From Brevundimonas subvibrioides ATCC 15264 (GTDB lineage: Bacteria; Pseudomonadota; Alphaproteobacteria; Caulobacterales; Caulobacteraceae): 64,000 nt of DNA. A program made the position numbers and the translations under genes. Of this stretch, positions 42,507 through 52,167 are shown one piece after another. Each line of letters opens with the position of its first letter. The stretch's first letter is position 1. The stretch spans positions 744,001 through 808,000 of the forward strand of contig NC_014375.1 in assembly GCF_000144605.1 (NCBI RefSeq), read 5' to 3'. Under the pieces are notes generated by a model that had not been told where the DNA came from, ran no database searches, and was given only the letters and a program-made list of their open reading frames with translations.

Positions 42507-44441
42507 GTGAACATCGTCATCCTGGCCGGTCTGCTCATCACCTTCGCCACCGGCCTGCCGGTGCTGCTGCAGATCCTGAAGAACCACCCGCGCGGCCTGA
42601 TCATCCTGTTCTTCGCCGAGGCGTGGGAGCGGTTCTCCTACTACGGCATGCGCGGCCTGCTGGTCTTCTTCCTGACCCAGCACTTCCTGTTCGACGATGC
42701 CCGGGCGGGCTCGACTTACGGATCCTATACCTCGCTGGTCTATCTGCTGCCCCTGCTGGGCGGCATCCTGGCCGACCGGTTCATCGGCACGCGCAAGGCC
42801 GTGGCCTTCGGGGCCCTGCTCCTGGTCGCCGGTCATGGCATGATGGCCTACGAAGGCCGGGAATCGACCCAGACCCTGACCTATGCGGGCCAATCCTACG
42901 AAATCCAGGCCGAAGGCCGGGGCGCGGCCCGCGACGTCGGCATTGTCGTCGACGGCCAGAAATACGCCTTTGGCGGCGGAGAGGGCGGCGGCCTGGCCAT
43001 CACCGACCTGCCGGCCTCGGCACCCTTGCCCCAGACCCTGGCACCCGGCTCGTACCAGCTGACGACCGACACCGATCAGCTGGGCCTGAACGTCTTCTAT
43101 CTGGCGCTGTCGCTCATCATCATGGGCGTCGGTTTCCTGAAGCCGAACATCTCGACCATCGTGGGACAGCTGTATCCGCAGGGGGATCCCAGGCGCGATT
43201 CCGGCTTCACCCTCTACTACTACGGCATCAACCTGGGCTCGTTCTGGGCCGCGATCCTGTGTGGATATCTGGGACAGAACTTCGGCTGGCAGTACGGCTT
43301 CGGTCTCGCCGGGCTCGGCATGGCGGCCGGGTTCGTGGTCTTCGTCCTCGGCAAGAAGCACCTGCTGGGCAAGGCCGAACCCCACAACCCCGAACTGTTG
43401 AAGAAGCCCTTCATCGGCCCGCTGAACCGCGAATGGCTGATCTACATCGGCGGCATCCTGGGCGTCATTCCGGTCTATTTCCTGATCCAGAACAATGCCA
43501 TCGTCGGGACCGCCCTCAGCCTGTCGACCGTGGCGTCGCTGGCCTTCATCGCCTGGATCGTGGCCGTCGCCTGCAAGACCTGGGCGGAGCGCCAGCGCAT
43601 GATGCTCGCGGTCGTGCTGATCGTCGGCGCGGTGATCTTCTGGACCCTGTTCGAACAGGCCGGCAGCTCGCTGAACCTGTTCGCCGATCGCAACGTCGAC
43701 CTGACCCTGTTCCCGCAGGCCGTGCAGGCTTTCGGCCTGACCTTCGGCACACCGGAGCAACTGGCTGCGGCCGGTCTGCAACCGGGAGCCGGCTGGATCG
43801 ACACGACCATGACGTCGTCCCAGACCCAGTCGTTCAACTCGGGCTTCATCCTGATCTTCGCGCCGATCTTCGCCGCCCTCTGGGCCGGCCTGGGCCGTCG
43901 CAAGATGGATCCGGATCCGACCATGAAGTTCGGCCTCGGCCTGCTTCAGGTCGGTCTCGGCTTCATGGTGGTGGTGTGGGGTGCCGGGATGGCGAACTCG
44001 GCCTTCCAGATGCCGATCATCCTGCTGGGCTTGCTCTACATGCTACACACCACGGGCGAGCTGTTCGTCTCGCCGGTGGGGCTGTCGGAGATCACCAAGC
44101 TCAGCCTGCCCGCCGTGGTCAGCTTCATGATGGCGGTCTGGTTCCTGGCCTCCTCGATCGCCCAGTTCGTCGGCGGAATCATCGCCGGCTTCGCGGGCAC
44201 CGAGACGGTCGGCGGCGAGGTTCTGGACCCCGGTCTGGCGCTGCGCACGTCGCTGGGCGTGTTCGAGAAACTGGGCTGGGCCGGCATCGCGGCCGGCGTC
44301 GTCTTCATCCTGCTCAGCTTCGTCATCAAGGGCTGGTCGAACGGGGCGAACGACGCGTCCAACCACCCCGGGCCGACCCTGACGGACGGCGGCAAGGAAG
44401 ACGGCAACATCGCCGCGCCGCAGACCTCGACTCCGGGCTGA
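42507..44441 (+). CDS. POT/PTR-family proton-coupled peptide transporter
   Basis: A 644-aa MFS transporter that brings di- and tripeptides into the cell with protons. The signature AEAWERFSYYGMRGLLVFFLT holds the ExxERFxYY motif of helix 1. SYTSLVYLLPLLGGILADRFIG and FTLYYYGINLGSF are the PTR2 motifs. An inserted soluble loop (about residues 117-185, ESTQTLTYAGQSYEI) lies between helices, a feature of the longer bacterial subgroup. The GTG at 42507 follows GGAGGG. It is followed by two TonB-receptor genes convergent to it. Confidence 0.93.
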   Translation: MNIVILAGLLITFATGLPVLLQILKNHPRGLIILFFAEAWERFSYYGMRGLLVFFLTQHFLFDDARAGSTYGSYTSLVYLLPLLGGILADRFIGTRKAVAFGALLLVAGHGMMAYEGRESTQTLTYAGQSYEIQAEGRGAARDVGIVVDGQKYAFGGGEGGGLAITDLPASAPLPQTLAPGSYQLTTDTDQLGLNVFYLALSLIIMGVGFLKPNISTIVGQLYPQGDPRRDSGFTLYYYGINLGSFWAAILCGYLGQNFGWQYGFGLAGLGMAAGFVVFVLGKKHLLGKAEPHNPELLKKPFIGPLNREWLIYIGGILGVIPVYFLIQNNAIVGTALSLSTVASLAFIAWIVAVACKTWAERQRMMLAVVLIVGAVIFWTLFEQAGSSLNLFADRNVDLTLFPQAVQAFGLTFGTPEQLAAAGLQPGAGWIDTTMTSSQTQSFNSGFILIFAPIFAALWAGLGRRKMDPDPTMKFGLGLLQVGLGFMVVVWGAGMANSAFQMPIILLGLLYMLHTTGELFVSPVGLSEITKLSLPAVVSFMMAVWFLASSIAQFVGGIIAGFAGTETVGGEVLDPGLALRTSLGVFEKLGWAGIAAGVVFILLSFVIKGWSNGANDASNHPGPTLTDGGKEDGNIAAPQTSTPG

Positions 44442-44483
44442 TAAAGAAAGGGGCGGCGTTTCAGGCGCCGCCCCTGTTTGCCG

Positions 44484-46517
44484 TCAGAACGTCCGACGGG
44501 CCTGCAGGAAGACGAACGGACCTTGGCGCGTCCCGCGATCCTCGCGGAAGGCCAGCGGTGAACTGTCCCGCGGCCCGGCATAGACGAAGCGGGTACGCCG
44601 CCGCTCCAGATCGCTGGCGTTGCCCGCGTCGAAGCGGAGCGTCAGCTCCGGCCGGGGCTTCCACTGGACGAAGAAGGTCAGATCGGGGTCGGTCTCAGTG
44701 CGCCGGACCTCGCGTATCCGGTACTGCAGCGAGTCGTCGACGTTGCAGCCGTGATGCCCGCCGTACGACCAGCGTCCGCCGCGCAGATCCTGGTCGAAAC
44801 TGACGCCGCATCCATTCGCCAGCTGCCCGCTGAAGCGTCGCGTCTCTCCCGTCAGGGGATCGATCACGCTCGACTGATCCCAGCTGTAGCGACCGTTGAA
44901 CCGGGCGTTGGGAAGGCCGAACCGGTCCAGCGGCAGGGCCAGCTGGATCTGCTGGAAGTCCGACGTTCCCGACCCGATGTTGCCCACCGCCTCGAACCCG
45001 CCGACCAGGGGAATGACGTCGACGATGTCCTCCCATTCGCGGTGCGACGCCGTCAGCGTCAGCACGCCCTCGCCCCAGAACCGCCGCTCGTAGACGGCCT
45101 CGACGATCCAGCTCTTTTCGGGCTCCAGCTCGGGATTGCCGCCCTCGACCTGGTTCAGATCGACGTCGGCCGAGGCCACGAAGTCCTCGAAATCCAGCTG
45201 GCCCACCTCGCGCTCCAGCCGCAGCCGGACCTGTTGGTTGGCGATGGGCGTCCAGGTCAGCTGCAGGCGCGGCTTGGGATAGACGAAGGTCCGCGACAGG
45301 TCGCTGTCGCCGGACTGGCGGATGTCGGACACCTCGACCCGCAGCGCGGCCTCGACCGTCAGCCTTGGGTCGGGGCGCCAGGTCGCCTGACCGAAGGCCT
45401 CGCCCCGCAGCTCCTCGACCTTGACCGAAGCGGAGGGCAGGGGGACCGGCACGCCGTCCTCGGCATAGGTCGTGGTGCTGTCCAGGAAGTTGTAGGCCGC
45501 CTCGCCGCCGCCTTCCCACGCCCACCGGTCGTTGGGGCGAAACCGCAGGACGGCCCGGGCAATGCTCTCGCCCGCGGTGGCGTCGGACCCGAAGTCGGAC
45601 CGGCCGCCGGCGTTGCGAGACCCCGACAGGCTGTCTTCGGTCTCATAGGTCTGCAGGCCGATCAGTTCGATCTCGGCGCGCTGGCCGAGCGGCCGCGACC
45701 AGTTCGCCCCGACCTCGCCCTCGACGCTGCTGAAGTCGCCGGTGCTCAGCTCGTCCGAACCGGCACCCGAGACGATGCGGGTGTCGATCGTGTTCGCCGT
45801 CTCGAACCAGCCGCCCACGCCCGTGATCCGTAGCTTGCCGCCTCCGACCCGGCCCTGCCAGCCGACCGTGGCCTCGACATTCCGGTATCGGTCCCAAAGG
45901 TCCAGGTCCGCGTCCTGGGTGACATTGCCGGCCGCGTCGAACCGGCGACGATAGCCGGTCGCCGTCTGTCCGGTACGGTCCGAGCTCGCGCTGAACGAGG
46001 CCTCCAGCTGGTCGTCGCCCTCGCGCCGCGACCATGAGCCCTTCAGCAACGGCCCCAGGTAGCCGTCGGGATACAGATAGCTGTTGAGCTCGACCACCCG
46101 CTCGATCTGGACCGTGCGTTTCAGCACGACGTTGGCGATGACGGCCCGGCCCTGCATGTCGATGCCCGGCGCGCCGCCCCGGATCAGCTCGATCCGTTCG
46201 ACGCTGTCGGCCGAGATGCGGCGCAGGACTGAGTCGAGTTCTTCGCTCTTGGTCGCGGGACGGTCGCCGTCGATCAGCACATTGCCCGCCGCTCCGGCGA
46301 ACCCGCGCGTGTCGTTGTCGCCGCTGTCGAGCCCAAACCCGGGCAGGCGACCGATCATGTCCAGCGCCGTGTTCGGGCTGGAACTGGCGAAGAAGTCCGG
46401 GGTGAAGACCAGCACACCCTGCTGGCTCGCCCCGGCGGCGTCCACGGTTTGCGCCGCTGCCCCGTGGGGCATGACCAGCATGGCGGACGTGGCGAGCAGC
46501 AGCGCTCTGGTGATCAT
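44484..46517 (-). CDS. TonB-dependent receptor (copy 2 of tandem pair)
   Basis: A 677-aa outer-membrane receptor. A signal peptide (MITRALLLATSAMLVMPHG then AAAQ) is followed by ASQQGVLVFTPDFF and the plug domain (about 30-165: LPGFGLDSGDN, GNVLIDGDRPA, VERIELIRGGAPGIDM). A 22-stranded barrel covers the rest, ending FVFLQARRTF. Two Cys near the C-terminus (GCGVSF, HHGCNV) are not in the other copy. It is 120 bp downstream of its paralogue on the same strand. The ligand is unknown. Confidence 0.92.
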   Translation of the reverse strand: MITRALLLATSAMLVMPHGAAAQTVDAAGASQQGVLVFTPDFFASSSPNTALDMIGRLPGFGLDSGDNDTRGFAGAAGNVLIDGDRPATKSEELDSVLRRISADSVERIELIRGGAPGIDMQGRAVIANVVLKRTVQIERVVELNSYLYPDGYLGPLLKGSWSRREGDDQLEASFSASSDRTGQTATGYRRRFDAAGNVTQDADLDLWDRYRNVEATVGWQGRVGGGKLRITGVGGWFETANTIDTRIVSGAGSDELSTGDFSSVEGEVGANWSRPLGQRAEIELIGLQTYETEDSLSGSRNAGGRSDFGSDATAGESIARAVLRFRPNDRWAWEGGGEAAYNFLDSTTTYAEDGVPVPLPSASVKVEELRGEAFGQATWRPDPRLTVEAALRVEVSDIRQSGDSDLSRTFVYPKPRLQLTWTPIANQQVRLRLEREVGQLDFEDFVASADVDLNQVEGGNPELEPEKSWIVEAVYERRFWGEGVLTLTASHREWEDIVDVIPLVGGFEAVGNIGSGTSDFQQIQLALPLDRFGLPNARFNGRYSWDQSSVIDPLTGETRRFSGQLANGCGVSFDQDLRGGRWSYGGHHGCNVDDSLQYRIREVRRTETDPDLTFFVQWKPRPELTLRFDAGNASDLERRRTRFVYAGPRDSSPLAFREDRGTRQGPFVFLQARRTF

Positions 46518-46639
46518 GAAATGCGCCCCCCGGCCACCGGATCGGATGGCCGGGTCCGCCTACAACGACACGCACGACCGGAGGATTAAATCTGTGTCAG
46601 GTTCCGCGGCATTCGGCGCATCGGGTGCTGCGGACCCCG

Positions 46640-48694
46640 TCAGAAGGTCTTCTTGAGGGTGATCTGGTAGAAGGTGTTGGGGTCGATGTCGCGGGTCTCG
46701 ACGAAGGCGACGGGCCGCCCGCCGGTGCGACTGGCATAGACGGTGCGTTCGACGTTGAAGTCGTTCCACACCGTGACCTGGGCCCGGATCGAGATCGACG
46801 TGGTCGGCTTGTACTCCACAAAGCCCTGGAAATAGTCGTCGCCGTAGAAGCCCGAGGTCTGGTCCGGATCGTAGGAATACTGACGCAGCGACGCCAGGAA
46901 GGTGGCCGCCCAGTTGATCTTCCAGCTGGTGATGTCCTGGCTGATCGTGAAGGCCGGCTGCGAGGCCCGCACGCCCGAGATGGGCCGGCTCTGGCCCGTC
47001 GTCGGGTCGGTGACCCGGGTCTTGTTCCACTCGTTCTCGAAGGTGAACTGGCCGCCGGAAAAGCCGGTCCAGTCCAGTGGAACCGAGATGTTGACCGCCA
47101 GCTGGTCCAGCGTGCCGTCGCCGATGTTGCCGACCGCCGACAGGTCGCCGGGCAGAGGCAACTGGTCGATGACGCCGGTGATCTCATCGTGGCGATAGCC
47201 CACCGACACGATGCCGTCCCCCAGGAAGCGGCGCTCGTAGACCAGTTCGGTGACCCAGCGCTGCTCGGGCTCGAGGTCGACGTTGCCGCCGAACACATTG
47301 TCCTCTTCCAGCTCGGCCGAGGCGGCGAAGTCGCCGAAGTCGAGCTGCCCGACCTCGCGCTCGAAGCGGAAGCGGACCTGGTTGTTGGCCATGGGTGTCC
47401 AGGTGGCCTGGAAGCGGGGCTTGGCGAAATAGAACGACTTCTCCTGATCCGCATCTCCGGACTGGGTGATGGTGGACGCCTCCAGTCGGAGCCCGCCCTC
47501 CAGCGTCAGGTCCGGGCGGATGCGCCAGGTCGCCTTCGAGAACGCCTCGCCGCGCGTCTCCTCGACCGTGACCGAGGCGGACGGGAGAGGCACGGGCGTG
47601 CCGCCGACGGTGAAGGCCTGATCGGTCTCCAGCATGTTGTAGGCCACCTCGGCCCCGCCCTCGATCGTCATCGACGGCGACCGCTCCCAGCGCAGCAGCG
47701 AGCGCAGGATGGTCTCCGACGCGTTGCCGACGGAGGTGAAGCGCTGCTCGGGGCTCGTCGTGCCGCCGATCTGGCTGGCGGAGGTCGAGGCCCCGTCGAA
47801 GTCGCTCCATTCCCGGATGAAACGCGTCTCGCTGGTCAGGCCGGCACGCACCGGGCGGGTATAGACGGCTCCGATCTCCCCGCTGGTGCCGTCTTCGCTG
47901 TAGCCGTTGTCGCGGCGGATCCCGGGCGCGGTCTGCAGGCTGAAATTGCGATAGTCGTTCTGGCCGATCCGCGCCGTCAGATCGATCTTCCCGCCCAGGA
48001 AGGCGTCGGCATAGTTGCCCCGGATGGCCTGGCCGCCGCCCTTCTGGTCGTTGATGTAGAACTCGTCGCGGAGGATCAGCCCGTTGGCATCGCGTCGGAT
48101 GACCTGACCGGATCCGTTGGAATCGCTGGTGCTGACCCCGTCGGACAGGGTGATGCCCCAGGACCGTTCCCCGTCCCGGGCCGTGAACTGGTACGAGCCG
48201 TTGTAGACGTCCTGCCCGCCGTCGAAGAGGAAGGCGTTCCACGTCACGACCGACTGGCGGCTGGACTGGCTCCTGGTGATCACGTTCACGACGACGGAAT
48301 AGCCCTGCATGTCGATGCCGGGGGCACCGCCGCGGACCAGCTCGATGCGCTCGACCTGCGCGGCCAGGGTGCGGCCGAGGACCGAGGATCCGCTGTCGTT
48401 CTTGGACGCCGGGCGGGCCCCGTTGATCAGGATGTTGCCGACGGCCCCCTCGAAGCCGCGCGATCCGTCGCCGTCCTGGGTGGAGAAGCCGGGCACCCGG
48501 CTGACCATGTCCAGCGCGGTATTGGGCCGGTAGTCGGTGAAGAAGTCCGGGGTGAAGACGAGGACGCCCTGCTGGCTGGCCTCGGCCACCGGCGCCGCGG
48601 TCTGGGCCGAGGGCGTAGCGGGTGCGGTCTGGGCCTGGGCCGCGCCTGCGCCCAACAGGATGGCCGTCGTGGCCAGCAGGATCGTCTTCGTCAT
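46640..48694 (-). CDS. TonB-dependent receptor (copy 1 of tandem pair)
   Basis: A 684-aa receptor with signal peptide MTKTILLATTAILLGAGAAQA. The plug has QQGVLVFTPDFF, RVPGFSTQDGDG, GNILINGARPASKND and VERIELVRGGAPGID. The barrel ends YQITLKKTF with the terminal Phe. Segments such as VPLPSASVTVEETRGEAF, REVGQLDFGDFAAS and LEPEQRWV are shared with the next gene, showing duplication. It may import a peptide or glycan, given the adjacent peptide transporter, but this is inference. Confidence 0.92.
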   Translation of the reverse strand: MTKTILLATTAILLGAGAAQAQTAPATPSAQTAAPVAEASQQGVLVFTPDFFTDYRPNTALDMVSRVPGFSTQDGDGSRGFEGAVGNILINGARPASKNDSGSSVLGRTLAAQVERIELVRGGAPGIDMQGYSVVVNVITRSQSSRQSVVTWNAFLFDGGQDVYNGSYQFTARDGERSWGITLSDGVSTSDSNGSGQVIRRDANGLILRDEFYINDQKGGGQAIRGNYADAFLGGKIDLTARIGQNDYRNFSLQTAPGIRRDNGYSEDGTSGEIGAVYTRPVRAGLTSETRFIREWSDFDGASTSASQIGGTTSPEQRFTSVGNASETILRSLLRWERSPSMTIEGGAEVAYNMLETDQAFTVGGTPVPLPSASVTVEETRGEAFSKATWRIRPDLTLEGGLRLEASTITQSGDADQEKSFYFAKPRFQATWTPMANNQVRFRFEREVGQLDFGDFAASAELEEDNVFGGNVDLEPEQRWVTELVYERRFLGDGIVSVGYRHDEITGVIDQLPLPGDLSAVGNIGDGTLDQLAVNISVPLDWTGFSGGQFTFENEWNKTRVTDPTTGQSRPISGVRASQPAFTISQDITSWKINWAATFLASLRQYSYDPDQTSGFYGDDYFQGFVEYKPTTSISIRAQVTVWNDFNVERTVYASRTGGRPVAFVETRDIDPNTFYQITLKKTF

Positions 48695-48831
48695 CGCCTG
48701 GGGTTCCCCTCGTTTGTGAGGGCAGGTTTGGCGGTGGGCCGAGCCGATCTCCAGTTACAAGCCGGACAGGTGCATTAAATCGAATACAGCATTACGGCCG
48801 CGTAATGCTGTCTAAAGTTTCACAATTGCGG

Positions 48832-49359
48832 TTATTCAAAGAAGGTGTCGACGTTCCTTGCCGGCTCCGACTGTATAGCGGTGTCCGCTGCGGGGGGCGG
48901 TGCTGCGGGCGTCCGGGCCGGGCGTCGATCGAAGCCGAACAGGCGCGACCCATCCTGCAGAGGATCCGTGGTGGTCACGGTCGCGACGCTCGCGGGCACC
49001 GGCCCCTGGTAGGCGGGTCGGGGCGCGATGACCGGTTCCGGCGGGCCCCAGTCCTCGCCGGCATAGGCGTCGGGGGGCATGTCGTCCGCGCCGGTCATCC
49101 CGGCCGGTCGGTCCAGCGCGGCCCGGTCGAAGCCGTCGTTCAGGGTGCCGACCTCAAGGATGTCGCCGGCCACGGGGACCGGCTCGACCGGCGCCACGAC
49201 GGCGATCGCCAGGCGGGGTCCGGCGTTGGTCGGCACCGAGACCGCACGGGGAGCCAGGGACCAGGCCCCGATTCCGACGAGGACAGCGGCCGCCACGATG
49301 CCGCCGACGGCGACCATGCGACGGGAATCGCGGGACCTGGATGATGAGCCTTGAACCAC
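48832..49359 (-). CDS. hypothetical single-pass membrane protein
   Basis: A protein of 175 aa starting at a GTG that follows GGGAG. A Ser/Arg-rich N-terminus (VQGSSSRSRDSRRM) precedes one helix (MVAVGGIVAAAVLVGIGAWSL-like, residues 15-36). The periplasmic part is Pro/Ala-rich and low complexity, ending ARNVDTFFE. It resembles no family I know. It is divergent from the TraB/GumN gene. The long frame that extends upstream is antisense to that gene and was not used. Confidence 0.55.
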   Translation of the reverse strand: MVQGSSSRSRDSRRMVAVGGIVAAAVLVGIGAWSLAPRAVSVPTNAGPRLAIAVVAPVEPVPVAGDILEVGTLNDGFDRAALDRPAGMTGADDMPPDAYAGEDWGPPEPVIAPRPAYQGPVPASVATVTTTDPLQDGSRLFGFDRRPARTPAAPPPAADTAIQSEPARNVDTFFE

Positions 49360-49468
49360 GACGCGCTCCCGAGGGTGACGTGGGTGCAAACACGGCGGCG
49401 CCACGGCAGTTCCCCCTGCGGCCTGCGGCCACGCTCGCGCCACAATCGAAGACAAGTTTCCTTTACTC

Positions 49469-50440
49469 ATGGCGGGGTGGAGGGGCACGGCTTTGCGTTC
49501 ACAAATGCTGATCGGGCTGAGCGCCCTCGCGCTCCTCGGCGCCACGCCGGGGATGGCGCAGGAGTCCGCAGAGGACAGGGTCGACGACATCATCGTCGTC
49601 GCCCGCCGGTCCCAGACCCCGATCTGGGAGGTCAGTCGCGGGGACGACTCGCTGATCCTGGTCGGCAGTATCCGGGGCCTGCCGCGCGGCTTCGAATGGA
49701 ACCCGTCAGGGCTGGAAGCCGCCACTGCGCGCGCGGACCGCATCCTATATCCGCCCGTCGGTCGGGTTTCGGCCTCGGACCTGCTTCGCGTGATCTGGCG
49801 AGCGCGGACGATCGGCCGGTTGCCGGGCGAAACGACCAGCGCGGACTATCTCGACGCGGCGACCCAGGCGCGACTGGAGACTGTGATGGCCGACGAAGGC
49901 GACGACTGGCGGCGCAAGAGCTTCGTCTTTCTGGGCTTCGACTTGATGCAGGACAAGGCGGGCTATCGCAGCGGCGGGGACGACGCCGATGACGTGGTGC
50001 GCCGCTCGGCCCGGCGGGCCCGGATCGAGGGCGAGACGGTGGGCGAGGTTCGCGGCGACGAGATCGTCGACAACCTGATCACCCAGGCGCCGCAGGACTA
50101 TGTGCCCTGTATCGCGGCCGGGATCGTGGCGGCGGAGGGCGGTCCGGACGGGTTCGTGGCGCGCGCAGAGGACTGGCGGGCCCTGCGGGTGCCGGACGTG
50201 ATCGAGAACCCCCTGGATATCGCCCTGGGCCAGTGCTGGCCGTGGGGCGATCCCGAGATCGGGCCGCAGCTGCGCAGCCAGTGGCTGACGGCGATCGCCG
50301 GGGCGCTGGATCAGCCGGGGACCACGCTGGCGGTCGCCCCGTTGCGGCTGCTGGCCGAACCGGGCGGCGTGCTGGACGGGCTGGAGGCGCAGGGCTTCGA
50401 GGTCCGCGGTCCGGACTGGAAGGCCAGTCAGGCGGACTGA
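49469..50440 (+). CDS. TraB/GumN family protein
   Basis: A 323-aa secreted or lipoprotein-like protein. The signal peptide is MLIGLSALALLGATPGMAQ; the mature protein starts with TPIWEVSRGDDSLILVGSIRGLPRG, the opening of the TraB/GumN family. Members are proposed metal-dependent proteases or erythromycin-esterase-like hydrolases, with the function unproven. A conserved Cys pair (YVPCIAAG, GQCWPW) is seen. The N-terminal Met choice (49469 or 49505) is uncertain. Confidence 0.82.
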   Translation: MAGWRGTALRSQMLIGLSALALLGATPGMAQESAEDRVDDIIVVARRSQTPIWEVSRGDDSLILVGSIRGLPRGFEWNPSGLEAATARADRILYPPVGRVSASDLLRVIWRARTIGRLPGETTSADYLDAATQARLETVMADEGDDWRRKSFVFLGFDLMQDKAGYRSGGDDADDVVRRSARRARIEGETVGEVRGDEIVDNLITQAPQDYVPCIAAGIVAAEGGPDGFVARAEDWRALRVPDVIENPLDIALGQCWPWGDPEIGPQLRSQWLTAIAGALDQPGTTLAVAPLRLLAEPGGVLDGLEAQGFEVRGPDWKASQAD

Positions 50441-50550
50441 AAAACACCGTCCGACCCGTCCGACCCGTTCGGGGTGATCGTGCTGAATGACGATGTCAAA
50501 GACCGAAAAGACCGAGGCTAGAGCATCGCCACGTCAAATCCGGTCGCACC

Positions 50551-51981
50551 CTAAACGGCGGTCCCGCCCACCGTCAGGCCGCCGATCTTGAGGCTGGGCT
50601 GGCCGATGCCGACGGGGACGCCCTGGCCCGACTTGCCGCAGACGCCGACGCCGGGGTCGAAGGCGAAGTCGTCGCCGATCATCGAGACGTTGGTCAGGGC
50701 CGTCGCGCCGTCGCCGATCAGGGTGGCGCCCCGGACAGGCGCGGTGATCTTGCCGTCCTCGATCAGATAGGCCTCGGTGCACTGGAAGACGAACTTGCCG
50801 TTGGTGATGTCGACCTGACCGCCACCGAAGTTGGCCGCATAGAGGCCGCGCCTGGTGCTCGCGATCATGTCCGCCTGTTTGGCTGACCCGCCCTCCATGA
50901 AGGTGTTGGTCATGCGCGGCATGGGCATGTGGGCGAAGGACTGGCGCCGGCCGTTGCCGGTCGCGCGCTGGCCCAGCTGACGCGCCGACAGACGGTCGTT
51001 CATCAGCCCGACCATGATGCCGTCCTCGATCAGGACGGTCCGCGAGGTGGGCGTACCCTCGTCGTCCACCGACAGCGAACCGCGACGTCCGGCGATGGAG
51101 CCGTCGTCGACGATGGTGACGCCGGGGGCGGCCACGCGCTTGCCCATCATGCCGCTGAACACGGACGAGCCCTTGCGGTGGAAGTCGCCCTCGAAACCGT
51201 GGCCGATGGCCTCGTGCAGCAGCACGCCGGGCCAGCCGGCGGCCAGGACGACGTCCATCTCACCGGCGGGGCAGTCGACGGCCTCGAGGTTGACCAGGGC
51301 GCCGCGCAGGGCCTCGTCCACCTGGGCCTGCCAGCGCTCGGTCTGGATCCAGGTCTCGAACCCGGCGCGACCGCCGGCCCCCGACGACATCGTCTCGCGG
51401 CGGCCGTCCTTCTCGACCGTGACCGAGACGTTCAGCCGGACGAGGGGGCGTACATCGTTCACCGTCAGGCCGTCGGCGCGCAGGATCTCGATCGCACGGC
51501 GCTCGCCAACGATGGAGGCCGAGACCTGGACCACCCGCGGATCGCGAGCGCGGGCCCAGGCGTCGATTTCCTGCAGCAGGGCGATCTTGTCGGAGAAGGC
51601 CGGCGAGGCGAGGGGGTCGACCGCGTCGTAGAGCTTCTGGTTGGTGGCGCGGGGCCCTTCGGCGGTGGTGCCGGCGTGGCCCGACTTGGCCAGGGACGCG
51701 CTGTCAGCGGCGCGGCGCAGGGCGGCCGCGCTGATTTCGTTGGCGTGGGCGTAGCCGGCGGTTTCCCCGGCGACGACGCGGAGCCCGAACCCCTCGGTGG
51801 CGTCATAGGCGGCGGCCTTCAGGCGACCGTCGTCGAAGACCAGCGATTCGGATTCCGAGCGTTCCAGGAACAGCTCCCCGTCGTCGGCCCCGTGGAGCGC
51901 ACCCTTGAGGATGGACAGGGCCTCGGACGGATCGACGCCCGAGGATTCGAGCAGGGGCGGCGGGGGGATGTGGACGGTCAT
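50551..51981 (-). CDS. tldD: metalloprotease TldD
   Basis: A 476-aa member of the TldD/PmbA (U62) family, acting with TldE on peptides such as microcin precursors and toxins. The zinc site is HEAIGHGFEGD at residues 256-266 (HExxxH). The C-terminal GVGVCGKSGQGVPVGIGQP and ISGGGTAV-like end match TldD. tldD beside the cox genes is a frequent arrangement in alphaproteobacteria; here a three-gene cassette separates them. Confidence 0.95.
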   Translation of the reverse strand: MTVHIPPPPLLESSGVDPSEALSILKGALHGADDGELFLERSESESLVFDDGRLKAAAYDATEGFGLRVVAGETAGYAHANEISAAALRRAADSASLAKSGHAGTTAEGPRATNQKLYDAVDPLASPAFSDKIALLQEIDAWARARDPRVVQVSASIVGERRAIEILRADGLTVNDVRPLVRLNVSVTVEKDGRRETMSSGAGGRAGFETWIQTERWQAQVDEALRGALVNLEAVDCPAGEMDVVLAAGWPGVLLHEAIGHGFEGDFHRKGSSVFSGMMGKRVAAPGVTIVDDGSIAGRRGSLSVDDEGTPTSRTVLIEDGIMVGLMNDRLSARQLGQRATGNGRRQSFAHMPMPRMTNTFMEGGSAKQADMIASTRRGLYAANFGGGQVDITNGKFVFQCTEAYLIEDGKITAPVRGATLIGDGATALTNVSMIGDDFAFDPGVGVCGKSGQGVPVGIGQPSLKIGGLTVGGTAV

Positions 51982-52013
51982 GGACGGAAGATAGGGAGGA
52001 GGAGGCTGATTGT

Positions 52014-52157
52014 CTCCTCCCCGTCGCGCAGCGATGGGGAGGTGGATCCGTAGCGCAGCGGAGGAGACGGAGGGGGTCTTGCGACGCCAAGAACCCCTCC
52101 GTCAGCTCGCAAGGGCTCGCTGCCACCTCCCCATCGCCCTTCGGCGACGGGGAGGAG
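52014..52157. repeat. 144-bp palindromic intergenic element
   Basis: The ends are inverted copies of about 34 bp: CTCCTCCCCGTCGCGCAGCG and following at 52014, and the reverse complement ending at 52157 (GGGGAGGAG). A second inverted pair, GACGGAGGGG with CCCCTCCGTC, lies inside. The element fills almost all of the gap between DUF2807 and tldD. It has the size and shape of a MITE-like or REP-type palindromic element. No coding frame. Confidence 0.8.
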
Positions 52158-52167
52158 ACTTGCGGCC

